39,812 bases of DNA, from contig JACIXH010000023.1 in assembly GCA_014360565.1 (NCBI GenBank), forward strand, positions 1 through 39,812. The letters are read 5' to 3'. Positions within the stretch are counted from its first letter, which is position 1; each line of letters begins with the position of its first letter. Below the pieces are notes generated by a model. The model made no database searches, was not told the DNA's origin, and was given only the letters and a program-made list of their open reading frames with translations. A program made the translations under genes and the position numbers. Below are positions 7,320 to 15,809 of the stretch, piece after piece. The DNA comes from Nocardia sp. Its GTDB lineage: Bacteria; Actinomycetota; Actinomycetes; Mycobacteriales; Mycobacteriaceae.

Positions 7320-8421
7320 GCAGCTGCCCGATCTGGCTGCCGATCCGGGTCAGCAACTGCCCGGTCAGCTCGGGGTCACCCGCGGTGTCGCGGTCGGTGT
7401 AGTCACCGAGGGAGTAGACGGCCGTGAAACCGGCCGGACCCCATTGATCGGGCGAGAGGATGTTCCGCCCGGCGACGGCGACTACCGGGACGGGATGGGC
7501 GCGACGGGCCAGCACGGTGGCCAGCTTGCCGTGGGCGGTCTGAGCATCGATACTGCCCTCCCCCGTGACAACCAGGTCGACACCGGACAGGTGCCGATCG
7601 AAGTCGAGCAGGTCGAGAAAGAACTCGGCGCCGGACACGATCCGAGCGCCCAGCAGGAGCGCGGCGAAGCCCATTCCGCCCGCGCTACCCGCTCCGGCGG
7701 TGGCCGCGTTCGCCATCGCGTCCGGATAGCCGCTGCGCGCGAACGCGCGCACGAGGTTGCCAAGGCCGGCGTCGAGGAAGCGCACCTCGGCGTCGGTGGC
7801 GCCCTTCTGCGGCCCGTACACCGCCGCCGCACCGTCCGATCCGAGCAAGGGATTGGTGACATCACTGGCCACCACGATCTCGACCCCGGTCAGCCGCACC
7901 ACCCGCGACGAGTCGACAGTGTGGACTCGCGCCAGGCTACGCCCGCACGCTCGCAGTTGGATCCCGTTCGCATCGGCGAAGGTGAAGCCGAGCGCCGCGA
8001 GCAAACCCATCCCGCCGTCGGTGCTGGCGCTGCCGCCCAGTGCCAGCACCAGGCGACGCGGCCGCAACCGCAATGCCTGCGAGATCGCTTGTCCCATACC
8101 GAGACTGGTCGCGTCCAGCGCGAGCAGACGGCCGCTCGGCAGAGTGGTGAGGCCGCAGGTGTTGGCGACCTCGACCACGGCGGTGCCGTCGCCGACAGCG
8201 ATCCGCCCGGACCTGGGCGTGCCCGCGGCCCCGGCGACCGTCACCGGATGGGGAGCGAAACCGGCCGCTATCGCAGCGTCGACGCTCCCGTCACCGCCGT
8301 CGGCCAACGGCAATCGGCAACTGTCGATTCCCACCGACGCCAAGCCCTGCGCCAACCGCTCGGCCACCTCGGTGGCGGTCAGACTTGCTTTGAACTTGTC
8401 CGGGGCGAGTAGCACCCTCAC
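7294..8421 (-). CDS. glxK: Glycerate kinase (GlxK/GarK family)
   Basis: A 375-residue glycerate kinase of the GarK/GlxK superfamily that phosphorylates D-glycerate with ATP, normally to 2-phosphoglycerate. The N-terminal signature VLLAPDKFKASLTA and PLADGGDGSVDA are present, as are LALGGSASTDGGMG and, near the C-terminus, VVTGEGSIDAQTAHGK. The GTG start is preceded by GAGAGGAAG. The gene follows the ABC ATPase by 38 bp on the same strand, so it is the last gene of the importer operon and comes under the LacI-type operator at 11284-11297. That placement predicts that the imported compound is broken down to glycerate. Confidence 0.92.
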   Translation of the reverse strand: MRVLLAPDKFKASLTATEVAERLAQGLASVGIDSCRLPLADGGDGSVDAAIAAGFAPHPVTVAGAAGTPRSGRIAVGDGTAVVEVANTCGLTTLPSGRLLALDATSLGMGQAISQALRLRPRRLVLALGGSASTDGGMGLLAALGFTFADANGIQLRACGRSLARVHTVDSSRVVRLTGVEIVVASDVTNPLLGSDGAAAVYGPQKGATDAEVRFLDAGLGNLVRAFARSGYPDAMANAATAGAGSAGGMGFAALLLGARIVSGAEFFLDLLDFDRHLSGVDLVVTGEGSIDAQTAHGKLATVLARRAHPVPVVAVAGRNILSPDQWGPAGFTAVYSLGDYTDRDTAGDPELTGQLLTRIGSQIGQLLTGAFARP

Positions 8422-8459
8422 GCGGTCGACTTCCTCTCAGCGTCGGTGGGAATCGAGTG

Positions 8460-9284
8460 TCAGTCCGCTTGCGCCACCGAGCCGAGCAGATCCCGGATCC
8501 GGTTGGCGACGGTGATGAACTCGGGCGTCTCCATCGTGGTGGCGTAATCACGATGCGCGGGCAGGTCGACGTCGAGCAGTTCGATGATCCTGCCCGGCCT
8601 CGGGCTCATCACGACCACGCGGTTGGCCAGATAGACGGCCTCGGCCACCGAATGGGTGACCAGCAATACCGTGGTGCCCGTCTCCCGCCAGATCCGATGC
8701 AGCTCGACGTTCATCCGTTCCCGGGTGAGTGCGTCGAGTGCGCCGAACGGCTCGTCCATCAGCAGCACGTCCGGTTCGTGCAGCAGCGCCCGGCACAGCG
8801 AAACCCGTTGCTGCATACCGCCGGAGAGCTCGTGCGGCAAGGCGTTCTCGAACCCGCTGAGTCCGGTCATCTCGATCAGGCGCGCGCATTCGGCCTCGGC
8901 GGCCCGCTTGTTCATACCGCGCATCTCGGCCTGGAGCAGGATGTTCTTGCGAACGGTCCGCCACTCCAGCAATGCGGCACGCTGGAATACGTAGCCGATA
9001 TTGCGTTGCGGCCCGCGCACGGGGGCGCCGCCGAGTTCGACACTGCCCCCGCTCGCGTCGGTGAGACCGGCCACGACCTTCAACAGCGTCGATTTGCCGC
9101 ATCCGGACGGTCCGACGATCGATACGAATTCGCCTCGACGGACCTGCAGATCTACCTCTTGCAGTGCGGTGACCTCGCCGCGTTTGGACGCGAACCGTAC
9201 GGTCAGGCCGTCTACCGCGACCGCGGTATCAGTGCGTGCGATGGTGTCGGTCGGTGTGCTCATATCCTCACCTGCTCCGGTCAC
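8460..9284 (-). CDS. ABC importer ATP-binding protein, NitT/TauT type
   Basis: A 274-residue ATPase with all motifs: Walker A GPSGCGKST at residues 58-66, Q-loop FQRAALLEW, signature LSGGMQQR, Walker B LLMDEPFGALD and the switch histidine in VTHSVAEA. It resembles the nitrate/sulfonate/taurine/thiamine-precursor group (SsuB/TauB/ThiZ). The GTG start overlaps the upstream stop by 4 bp (GTGA); an ATG seven codons later is an alternative with AGGTGAGG close by. It powers the transporter made with the adjacent binding protein and permease. Confidence 0.92.
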   Translation of the reverse strand: MTGAGEDMSTPTDTIARTDTAVAVDGLTVRFASKRGEVTALQEVDLQVRRGEFVSIVGPSGCGKSTLLKVVAGLTDASGGSVELGGAPVRGPQRNIGYVFQRAALLEWRTVRKNILLQAEMRGMNKRAAEAECARLIEMTGLSGFENALPHELSGGMQQRVSLCRALLHEPDVLLMDEPFGALDALTRERMNVELHRIWRETGTTVLLVTHSVAEAVYLANRVVVMSPRPGRIIELLDVDLPAHRDYATTMETPEFITVANRIRDLLGSVAQAD

Positions 9285-10321
9285 GGCCGGCTGGTCGGGG
9301 TGAATTTCGAATCCCAGTACTTGGCCGGCTCCTCGGCCTTGTCCAGCAGCTCGGCATCGCTGAGGACCTCGATGGTGGAGCGCCAGTTCGCTTCGACATT
9401 GGTTCCCGGGGCCTTACCCGCGGTCTCTGTCGTGCTGAGCAGCGGAATGGTCTGCTGCCACTGCTGGAGCAGCACCTGCTGCGGCGGCAGCTGCGGATCC
9501 TTGCCTTCCATCGCGGCGACCGCGGCCTCGGGCTGGGCCACCGCGGCGGCGAAGGCCTCGCTCGTGGCATCCACCATGGCCTGGACCAGCTTGGGCGAGG
9601 ACTCGATGGTGGCCTGGTTGGCGATCAGCCCGTTGCTGAAGAAGTTCAGGCCCTGGTCCGAATACCGCAGGTAGCGGACCTCTTTGCCGCTCTTGTTCGC
9701 GATGGTGGGGCCCTGATCGTGGGCGAAGCCGATCAGCCCGTCGACGCGGCCCGAGAGCATCGCCGACATCTTGCCCGCCGAGTCGAGGCTCTGCTGGATC
9801 ACCTGGTCCGCGGGCACGCCGGCCTTGTCGAGATAGACCGGGAAGGTCGTGGTCGGCGCGTCACCGGCGGAGACGGCGATGGTCTTGCCCACCAGATCGG
9901 CCGGCGTCCGGATATTCGAATCGGCGAACACCTGCACCGCCGACGGCGTGGTCTGCAGGAACACACCCACGCTCTTGACCTTGACGCCCTTGTCGATATT
10001 GCTCAGCACAGCCGGGGTATCGGCCCAGCCGAAGTCGGTCTGCTTCGAACCGGTGGCCTGCGCGGTTTTGGTGGAGCCCTGTCCGGCCGAGATCTTCAGA
10101 TCGATGCCGTGCTTGGCGAAGATGCCTTCTTGCACCCCGTAGTAGAAGGGGGCGTGCTCGCCGTAGGGGTACCAGTTCAGCATCAGCGACACCTCGGTGG
10201 TCTCACCGTCGGTGCCGGGGTCCTTCGCCTCGGTGCTGCCGCCTCCGCAGCCGGTCAATACCAGGACCGATGCCACCGCGGCGGCGCCGATCGACGTGAG
10301 TGTACGAGTTCGGAATTTCAT
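9281..10321 (-). CDS. ABC importer substrate-binding lipoprotein, NMT1/THI5-like
   Basis: A 346-residue secreted lipoprotein. The signal peptide runs from a KFRTRT n-region through a hydrophobic stretch to the lipobox LTGC with lipid-modified Cys25, so it is anchored outside the membrane. The mature N-terminus LMLNWYPYGEHAPFYYG is typical of the NMT1/THI5 (SsuA/TauA/ThiY) fold, and GWADTPAVL and DLVGKTIAVSAG follow in the expected order. An in-frame start 18 codons upstream would place charged residues before the signal peptide and is rejected. Sulfonates, aromatic acids and pyrimidine precursors are all known ligands of the family; the co-regulated sugar-type enzymes argue for a sugar-derived or polyol-like acid here (inference). 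Confidence 0.9.
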   Translation of the reverse strand: MKFRTRTLTSIGAAAVASVLVLTGCGGGSTEAKDPGTDGETTEVSLMLNWYPYGEHAPFYYGVQEGIFAKHGIDLKISAGQGSTKTAQATGSKQTDFGWADTPAVLSNIDKGVKVKSVGVFLQTTPSAVQVFADSNIRTPADLVGKTIAVSAGDAPTTTFPVYLDKAGVPADQVIQQSLDSAGKMSAMLSGRVDGLIGFAHDQGPTIANKSGKEVRYLRYSDQGLNFFSNGLIANQATIESSPKLVQAMVDATSEAFAAAVAQPEAAVAAMEGKDPQLPPQQVLLQQWQQTIPLLSTTETAGKAPGTNVEANWRSTIEVLSDAELLDKAEEPAKYWDSKFTPTSRP

Positions 10322-10364
10322 GCGAGTTCTCCAGCTGTGGCGCGAATACAAAGGTCCGACATGC

Positions 10365-11237
10365 TCATGCCCCACCCACGACCGAGGCCGTGGATCGACG
10401 GGAGGCGTGCCAGGGAATGAGGAACTGCTCGGCGATCTCGATGATCGCGAACAAGATGATGCCCAGCATGGACATGATGATCAGGGCGGCGAACAGCATC
10501 GCGGTGTCGATGTTTCCGTTGGCTTGCAGGATCACATAGCCCAGTCCCGCGTTCGCGCCGACGAATTCGCCGACAACGGCGCCGGTGACCGCGAGGGTGG
10601 CGGCGATCTTGAGACCTGACATCAGTTGGGGCAATGAGGCGGGAAAACGTACTTTCACGAACGTCTTCCATTTGCTCGCACCCATGGTGGAGGTGAGTTC
10701 GAGGATCTCGGGATCCACCGAGCGCAGTCCGGCCATCCCGGAGATGACGATCGGGAAGAACGCCATCAGCACGGCCACCAGGATCTTGGGGCTGGTACCG
10801 AATCCGAGCCACACGATGAACAGCGGCGCGATCGCGATCTTCGGGATGACCTGCGCGAACAGGATCAGCGGGTACATCGTGCGCTCGATACCGCGCGAGT
10901 AGATCATCATCAGCGCCACGGCTTCGCCGATCAGCGCGGCGATGACGAAGCCGACCACCGTTTCGTAGGTGGTGACCCACGTGTTCTCGAGCAGGTAGGT
11001 CGAGTTGTCGACGGTGGTGCGCCAGGTATCGCCCGGCGACGGCAGAATGTAGGGCTCGACGAGCTCGAATTTCGTGACCGCCCACCAGGCGACAACGAGC
11101 ACCGCCACCAGGGCGAGCGGGCGCCACACGGTCGACCACAGTGTGGGCAGGGATGGGAGCTTTCGGCGCCGGGGGCGAACGGGTTGCGCCGCTTTCGGTG
11201 CGGAGGAACTGGCCTCGACGGACGTGACTACCGCCAT
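10365..11237 (-). CDS. ABC importer permease, NitT/TauT type
   Basis: A 290-residue inner-membrane permease (binding-protein-dependent transport, SsuC/TauC/ThiX type). After a charged N-terminus there are about six hydrophobic segments, beginning with PLALVAVLVVAWWAV. The EAA coupling loop is ELTSTMGASKWKTFVKVRFP, followed by a conserved LPQLMSGLKIA. AGGA precedes the ATG. It is the first gene of the operon permease - binding protein - ATPase - glycerate kinase; the promoter (11311-11340) and LacI-type operator (11284-11297) lie directly upstream. Confidence 0.92.
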   Translation of the reverse strand: MAVVTSVEASSSAPKAAQPVRPRRRKLPSLPTLWSTVWRPLALVAVLVVAWWAVTKFELVEPYILPSPGDTWRTTVDNSTYLLENTWVTTYETVVGFVIAALIGEAVALMMIYSRGIERTMYPLILFAQVIPKIAIAPLFIVWLGFGTSPKILVAVLMAFFPIVISGMAGLRSVDPEILELTSTMGASKWKTFVKVRFPASLPQLMSGLKIAATLAVTGAVVGEFVGANAGLGYVILQANGNIDTAMLFAALIIMSMLGIILFAIIEIAEQFLIPWHASRRSTASVVGGA

Positions 11238-11283
11238 CTGGAGTCCTAAAGCTAGTAGTGGAGCGGGTACGAACTACCCGCCG

Positions 11284-11297
11284 GGAATGCGCTTTCC
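11284..11297. promoter_or_regulatory. LacI-type operator, importer promoter
   Basis: GGAATGCGCTTTCC, a near-palindrome around GCGC. Its reverse complement is identical, 14 of 14 bases, to the site at 12466-12479 in front of the catabolic operon. It lies just downstream of a TTGACA/TAGCCT promoter on the minus strand, so a bound LacI protein would block initiation of the permease operon. Confidence 0.8.
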
Positions 11298-11310
11298 GAA
11301 GCTGGGACCG

Positions 11311-11340
11311 AGGCTAGTGTGACCGGACCCACAGTGTCAA
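11311..11340 (-). promoter_or_regulatory. Promoter of the ABC importer - glycerate kinase operon
   Basis: On the minus strand a perfect -35 TTGACA (11340-11335) and a -10 TAGCCT (11316-11311) are separated by 18 bp. The operator at 11284-11297 follows within one and a half turns. Confidence 0.6.
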
Positions 11341-11360
11341 GGGTTTTGAATCCATGCAGG

Positions 11361-12404
11361 TCAGACGGTACGGAAATCGCTGCTGTCACGCAGAATCACC
11401 CGGCCGGGCACGAATTCGTGCACCTGCGTGGCCGTCGCGGAGTCGTCGAGGGCTAGCGCGACGGCGCGTTCACCGATCTCGACCAGCGCCAGCGCGACCG
11501 TCGAAAGGCCGGGCACATGATCGCGCAGGGTCGGGATATCGTCGAACCCCGCCACGCAGACATCCTCGGGGACCGCGAGGCCGAGCTCACGCCAGGCCGC
11601 GATCGCGCCGATCGCCATCACGTCGCTCACGGCGAAGACGCAGGGTGCGCCGTTGCGGGCAGCCTGACCGTGGCGCAGATCCAATGCGGCCGCGAGGCGA
11701 CGAGCCGCGCTGAAACCACCGTCGCGAGAGAAGTCCCCGGCGATCTCCACCAGCGGTGTCACGCCCTGCGACGCGAGCGCCTCGACGAACCCGTTGCGCC
11801 GGTCTACCGCGGTCCTGATGTGGCCCGGCCCGCCGATGACGGCGAACTCGCGGTGCCCCTGCGCGAGCAGTGCATGAGCCAATTGTGCTGATGCGGCATG
11901 GTTTTCGGGCTCCACAGCCGCGCCGAAGGACAGCGGCTGGCCGATCACGACCACCTTGCCGTTGTTGTCGAGATACCGCGCGCATTCCTTCTCGAGATCG
12001 CGGTCGAGGTCTCCGCTCTGACGTGAACCCGCCAGGATGATCGCATCGGCGCGGTGCGAGATGAAGGTGCTCACGGATTCGCGTTCGACATCGAAATCAC
12101 GTTGCGTACTCGCCAGCAGGACGAGTTTGCCCGCCTCGCGTGCCGCCGTCTGCACCCCCTGCACGATCGAGGAGAAGTAGGGGTCGGCGATATCGTGCAC
12201 GACCAGTCCGATGAGCCCGGTCGACGACCGCGCCAGCGCCTGGGCCTGCGCGTTCGCCACATAGCCCAGCTCGGCGGCAGCGGCGCGAACCCGGTCTGCG
12301 ACCCCTTCGCCGGGCACCCGCGATGACCCGTTGAGCACGCGTGACGCGGTCGCCTGGGAGACGCCCGCCCGGGTCGCGACGTCTTGCAATCTCACAGCCG
12401 CCAT
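11361..12404 (-). CDS. LacI-family transcriptional repressor
   Basis: A 347-residue LacI/GalR regulator. The N-terminal helix-turn-helix VATRAGVSQATASRVLNGS and hinge-region LGYVANAQAQALA are followed by a periplasmic-binding-protein-like sensor domain starting GLIGLVVHDIADPYFSSI and ending with VCVAGFDDIPTLRDHVPGL. The ATG at 12404 gives the normal family length; the reading frame stays open for 479 codons further upstream, but that stretch is antisense to the neighbouring dehydrogenase gene. It sits between two operons that share an identical operator, one near its own divergent promoter, so it very probably represses both and itself. The inducer is unknown. Confidence 0.93.
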   Translation of the reverse strand: MAAVRLQDVATRAGVSQATASRVLNGSSRVPGEGVADRVRAAAAELGYVANAQAQALARSSTGLIGLVVHDIADPYFSSIVQGVQTAAREAGKLVLLASTQRDFDVERESVSTFISHRADAIILAGSRQSGDLDRDLEKECARYLDNNGKVVVIGQPLSFGAAVEPENHAASAQLAHALLAQGHREFAVIGGPGHIRTAVDRRNGFVEALASQGVTPLVEIAGDFSRDGGFSAARRLAAALDLRHGQAARNGAPCVFAVSDVMAIGAIAAWRELGLAVPEDVCVAGFDDIPTLRDHVPGLSTVALALVEIGERAVALALDDSATATQVHEFVPGRVILRDSSDFRTV

Positions 12405-12436
12405 GGCTTGGTGCCTCGTTCTCTCAGTACGTGGGG

Positions 12437-12465
12437 TTGACCCGAGTTCGGGACTAGCATAGCTT
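12437..12465 (+). promoter_or_regulatory. Promoter of the catabolic operon
   Basis: -35 TTGACC (12437-12442) and -10 TAGCTT (12460-12465) with an optimal 17-bp spacer. The operator starts on the very next base, so repression by steric block is expected. Confidence 0.6.
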
Positions 12466-12479
12466 GGAAAGCGCATTCC
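12466..12479. promoter_or_regulatory. LacI-type operator, catabolic operon / lacI promoter
   Basis: GGAAAGCGCATTCC, abutting the -10 of the plus-strand promoter and lying 62 bp from the lacI start on the other strand. It is an exact inverted copy of the site at 11284-11297. The GCGC core with flanking GGAAA/ATTCC arms is typical of LacI-family operators. Confidence 0.82.
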
Positions 12480-12578
12480 GACGCTGACTTGTCCACTCGA
12501 CGGGTGCGGGTCCGCCCCGCACCGCCTTCGACCCATTCTGCGGTCGTCAGCCCGCAAATCAGAAGAGGCACAGACCAA

Positions 12579-13745
12579 ATGCCCGATTCCACCACTTCCC
12601 CGCGCACGCTCCGCATCGCCATGAACGGCGTCACCGGTCGCATGGGCTATCGCCAGCACCTGATGCGATCGATCCTGCCGATCCGCGACGCCGGTGGGCT
12701 GCTGCTGCCCGACGGCACCCGCGTGCAGGTCGAGCCGATCCTGGTCGGCCGCAATGCCGCCAAACTCGCCGAGCTCGCCGAACAACACGGCATCGCCGAA
12801 TGGAGCACCGACGCCGCCGCCGTCATCGCCGATCCGTCGATCGATATCTACTTCGACGCGCAGGTCACCTCGCGTCGCGCCGAAGCGCTGGCAGCGGCGA
12901 TGAAGGCCGGCAAGCACATCTTCACCGAGAAGCCGACCGCCGAGACACTGACCGAGGCCGTCGAACTCGCCAGGGTGGCCGCGAACGCGGGCGTCACCGC
13001 GGGCGTCGTGCACGACAAGCTCTACCTGCCGGGTCTGGTGAAATTGCGCAGACTCATCGACGAGGGCTTCTTCGGACGGATCCTGTCGTTGCGCGGCGAG
13101 TTCGGCTACTGGGTCTTCGAAGGCGACGGCCAGCCCGCCCAGCGCCCCAGCTGGAACTACCGGGCCGAAGACGGCGGCGGCATCGTCGTCGACATGTTCT
13201 GCCATTGGAACTACGTGCTCGAGGGTCTGCTCGGCAAGGTCGAGTCCGTCACCGCGACGGCGACGACCCACATCCCCACCCGATGGGACGAACAGGGCAA
13301 GCCCTACCCCGCCACCGCCGACGACGCCGCCTACGGGATCTTCGAGATGGAGAACGGGGTTGTCGCCCAGATCAACTCGTCGTGGGCGGTGCGCGTGTAT
13401 CGCGACGAGCTCGTCGAGTTCCAGATCGACGGCACGCACGGCTCGGCGGTCGCCGGCCTGCGCACGTGTGTCGCGCAGCACCGCTCGCATACGCCCAAGC
13501 CGGTCTGGAACCCGGATCTGCCGGTCACCGAGCCGTTCCGCGAGCAATGGCTGGAAGTGCCCGCGAACGCGGAGCTGGACAACGGATTCAAGTTGCAGTG
13601 GGAGGAGTTCCTCGCCGATGTGGTGAACGAACGGCCGCACCGCTACGGGCTGCTCTCGGCCGCACGCGGGGTCCAGCTGGCCGAACTGGGACTGCGCAGC
13701 TCGGCCGAGGGCCGCCGGATCCAGATCCCGGAGGTCTCGCTGTGA
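12579..13745 (+). CDS. Gfo/Idh/MocA-family oxidoreductase
   Basis: A 388-residue NAD(P)-dependent dehydrogenase. The N-terminal Rossmann turn is the slightly unusual GVTGRMG (residues 17-23), and the family's Glu117-Lys118-Pro119 motif in FTEKP is intact. DGGGIVVDMFCHWNY in the middle matches the catalytic Asp/His helix of the family. The ATG at 12579 is chosen because AGAAGAGG lies about 10 bp upstream; a longer in-frame start at 12489 has no support. Members oxidise a ring or chain hydroxyl of sugars, inositols or sugar acids. It is the first gene of a three-gene operon under the LacI-type operator and is coupled to the next gene by a 4-bp overlap. Confidence 0.9.
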   Translation: MPDSTTSPRTLRIAMNGVTGRMGYRQHLMRSILPIRDAGGLLLPDGTRVQVEPILVGRNAAKLAELAEQHGIAEWSTDAAAVIADPSIDIYFDAQVTSRRAEALAAAMKAGKHIFTEKPTAETLTEAVELARVAANAGVTAGVVHDKLYLPGLVKLRRLIDEGFFGRILSLRGEFGYWVFEGDGQPAQRPSWNYRAEDGGGIVVDMFCHWNYVLEGLLGKVESVTATATTHIPTRWDEQGKPYPATADDAAYGIFEMENGVVAQINSSWAVRVYRDELVEFQIDGTHGSAVAGLRTCVAQHRSHTPKPVWNPDLPVTEPFREQWLEVPANAELDNGFKLQWEEFLADVVNERPHRYGLLSAARGVQLAELGLRSSAEGRRIQIPEVSL

Positions 13746-14932
13746 CCCCCACCTCCACGGGTGTGTCACTCGTGCTGCCCGTCGACGGCCGATTCGAGCC
13801 CTACGTGCTCGGTGCACCCGGTGCGTGGACACGGCCGTCACGACCGATCACCTCACGCGTGGCTTTCGCCGCCGCGCATGTGATTCCGCGCGCGGACGCC
13901 GACAACACCCCGGGTGCGCCCGCGGCGGTCGACTGGGACGCGACGCTGGCCTACCGGCACGAACTGTGGTCCTACGGGCTCGGCGTCGCCGATGCGATGG
14001 ACACCGCTCAGCGCGGCATGGGTCTGGACTGGCAGGCCACAACGGAGCTGATCCGCCGATCCGGCCGCGAGGCGGCCTCGGTCGGCGGCAGGCTCGCGTG
14101 CGGAGCGGGCACCGATCAGCTCGACCTCGCCGGGCTCGGCACCGGATCGGCGGGGCTCGATGCCATCGTCGATGCCTACCGTGAGCAGATCGATGTGGTG
14201 TCCGAGGCCGGAGCTCAGGTGATCCTGATGGCCTCGCGGGCACTCGTCCAGGTCGCGCAGTCGGCCGCCGACTACCTCTACGTCTACGAGAAATTGCTTT
14301 CCGGCGTGGACCGACCGGTGATCCTGCACTGGCTCGGCACGATGTTCGACCCCGCGCTGCACGGATATTGGGGCAGCGCCGACATCGATGCCGCCACCGA
14401 GACCTTCCGCGCGCTCATCGAGAACAACAGAGCCAAGATCGACGGCGTCAAGGTCTCGCTGCTCGACGCCGAACACGAAGTCGCCCTGCGCCGCGCGCTG
14501 CCCGCCGGGGTGCGCCTCTACACCGGCGACGATTTCAACTACCCCGATCTGATCGTCGGTGACGCCCAGGGACATTCGGACGCTCTTCTCGGCATCTTCG
14601 CGGCGATCTATCCCGCCGCGTCCACCGCGTTGCAGGAGCTCGACAACGGCAACACGGCGCGTGCGTCGGAGATCTTGAGCTCCACCCAGGCGCTCGGACG
14701 CCATATCTTCGCCGCCCCGACGTACTACTACAAGACCGGGATCGCGTTCTTGTCGTGGCTCAACGGAAAGCAACGGGGCTTCTCGATGGTGGCCGGGCTG
14801 TCCACGGGCCGCTCGGTGCCGCACCTGGCCGAATTGTTCCGGCTCGCGGACAAGGCCGGACTGCTGTCGGATCCGGAACTGGCCGCGCACCGCATGCGGG
14901 TCTACCTCGAGCTGAACGGAGCTGTCTCATGA
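13742..14932 (+). CDS. DUF993 family protein (dihydrodipicolinate-synthase-like)
   Basis: A 396-residue protein of the DUF993 family, which is related to the dihydrodipicolinate synthase/N-acetylneuraminate lyase TIM-barrel aldolases but has no established reaction. Visible conserved parts are DWDATLAYRHELWSYGLGVA, a central VILHWLGTMFDP strand, KIDGVKVSLLD, in which the lysine after DGV sits where class I aldolases place their Schiff-base lysine, and YTGDDFNYPDLIVGD. The GTG start overlaps the dehydrogenase stop and has GGAGG at good spacing. The stop overlaps the next ATG, so all three genes are coupled. A retro-aldol cleavage of the oxidised substrate is a reasonable guess from fold and position. 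Confidence 0.85.
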   Translation: MTPTSTGVSLVLPVDGRFEPYVLGAPGAWTRPSRPITSRVAFAAAHVIPRADADNTPGAPAAVDWDATLAYRHELWSYGLGVADAMDTAQRGMGLDWQATTELIRRSGREAASVGGRLACGAGTDQLDLAGLGTGSAGLDAIVDAYREQIDVVSEAGAQVILMASRALVQVAQSAADYLYVYEKLLSGVDRPVILHWLGTMFDPALHGYWGSADIDAATETFRALIENNRAKIDGVKVSLLDAEHEVALRRALPAGVRLYTGDDFNYPDLIVGDAQGHSDALLGIFAAIYPAASTALQELDNGNTARASEILSSTQALGRHIFAAPTYYYKTGIAFLSWLNGKQRGFSMVAGLSTGRSVPHLAELFRLADKAGLLSDPELAAHRMRVYLELNGAVS

Positions 14933-15801
14933 CATCGGTTGCGGCACAGCACATGCCATTCGATCTGGCCGATCCGTATCGGTCGCTGTCGCTGAACACG
15001 GCCACAACGAAGATGTGGACGCTCGCCGAGGCGGTGGACGGCGCCGCTCGGGCGGGGCTGGGCGCGGTGGGGCTCTGGCGCGACCGGGTCGAGGAGGTCG
15101 GTGTCGCCACGGCGGCCAAGATGGTCGCCGATGCCGGGTTGCGTGTCTCCAGCCTGTGTCGCGGCGGCTTTCTGACCGCGCCGAGCGACGGCCGGGCGGC
15201 CCTCGACGACAACCGCCGTGCCATCGACGAAGCAGCGGCACTGTCCACGCGGGAGCTGGTCATGGTGATGGGCGGCCTGCCTGATCGCGATCTCGCCGCC
15301 GCGCGGGCCCGGGTCGAGGAGCGGCTCGCACTGCTGGTCCCCTATGCCGCCGAACGCGGTGTCCGCCTCGCGCTGGAACCGCTGCACCCGATGTTCTGTG
15401 CCGACCGTGCGGTGATTTCCACACTGGCACAGGCATTGTCGATGGCGAAGCCGTATCCGGCCGAGACCGTCGGTGTCGTGGTCGACACCTTCCATCTCTG
15501 GTGGGACCCCACCCTCGAGGAACAGATCGCGCAAGCCGGCGCATCCGAACGGATCAGCTCGTACCAGGTGTGCGACTGGCTCGACCCGATGACCGCCGAC
15601 CCACTGCTGTCGCGGGGCATGATGGGCGACGGCGTGATCGACTTCGCGACCATCGGCCACTGGGTGCGCACCGCGGGCTATCGCGGCGACGTCGAGGTCG
15701 AGATCTTCAACGCCGAGGTATGGGCCGCCGATGGACACGAGGTGATCGAGACGATGAAGCAGCGCTACCGCGAGCTCGTCCTGCCGTCCCTGGTGGACTG
15801 A
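14929..15801 (+). CDS. Sugar phosphate isomerase/epimerase-like TIM-barrel protein
   Basis: A 290-residue xylose-isomerase-like (AP endonuclease 2) TIM barrel. Expected metal-site strands are visible: LALEPLHP, VVVDTFHLWWDP, YQVCDW and VEVEIFN, giving Glu, Asp, His and Glu ligands. The ATG overlaps the upstream stop (ATGA). Relatives include hydroxypyruvate isomerase, inosose dehydratase, tagatose epimerase and 3-keto-sugar-processing enzymes; the sequence does not decide between them. As the last gene of the LacI-controlled operon whose sister operon ends in glycerate kinase, a role in isomerising a short keto acid or keto sugar fits. Confidence 0.87.
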   Translation: MTSVAAQHMPFDLADPYRSLSLNTATTKMWTLAEAVDGAARAGLGAVGLWRDRVEEVGVATAAKMVADAGLRVSSLCRGGFLTAPSDGRAALDDNRRAIDEAAALSTRELVMVMGGLPDRDLAAARARVEERLALLVPYAAERGVRLALEPLHPMFCADRAVISTLAQALSMAKPYPAETVGVVVDTFHLWWDPTLEEQIAQAGASERISSYQVCDWLDPMTADPLLSRGMMGDGVIDFATIGHWVRTAGYRGDVEVEIFNAEVWAADGHEVIETMKQRYRELVLPSLVD

Positions 15802-15809
15802 AACCGGAC

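Noticed and set aside
11361..13841. A single 826-codon open frame on the minus strand
   Set aside because: Only the first 347 codons back from the stop (LacI, start 12404) are coding; the rest is antisense to the MocA-type dehydrogenase and open because of high GC.
12800..14932. A 710-codon frame suggesting a longer DUF993 protein
   Set aside because: The part before 13742 is out-of-frame translation of the dehydrogenase gene; the GTG at 13742 has GGAGG and gives the family length.
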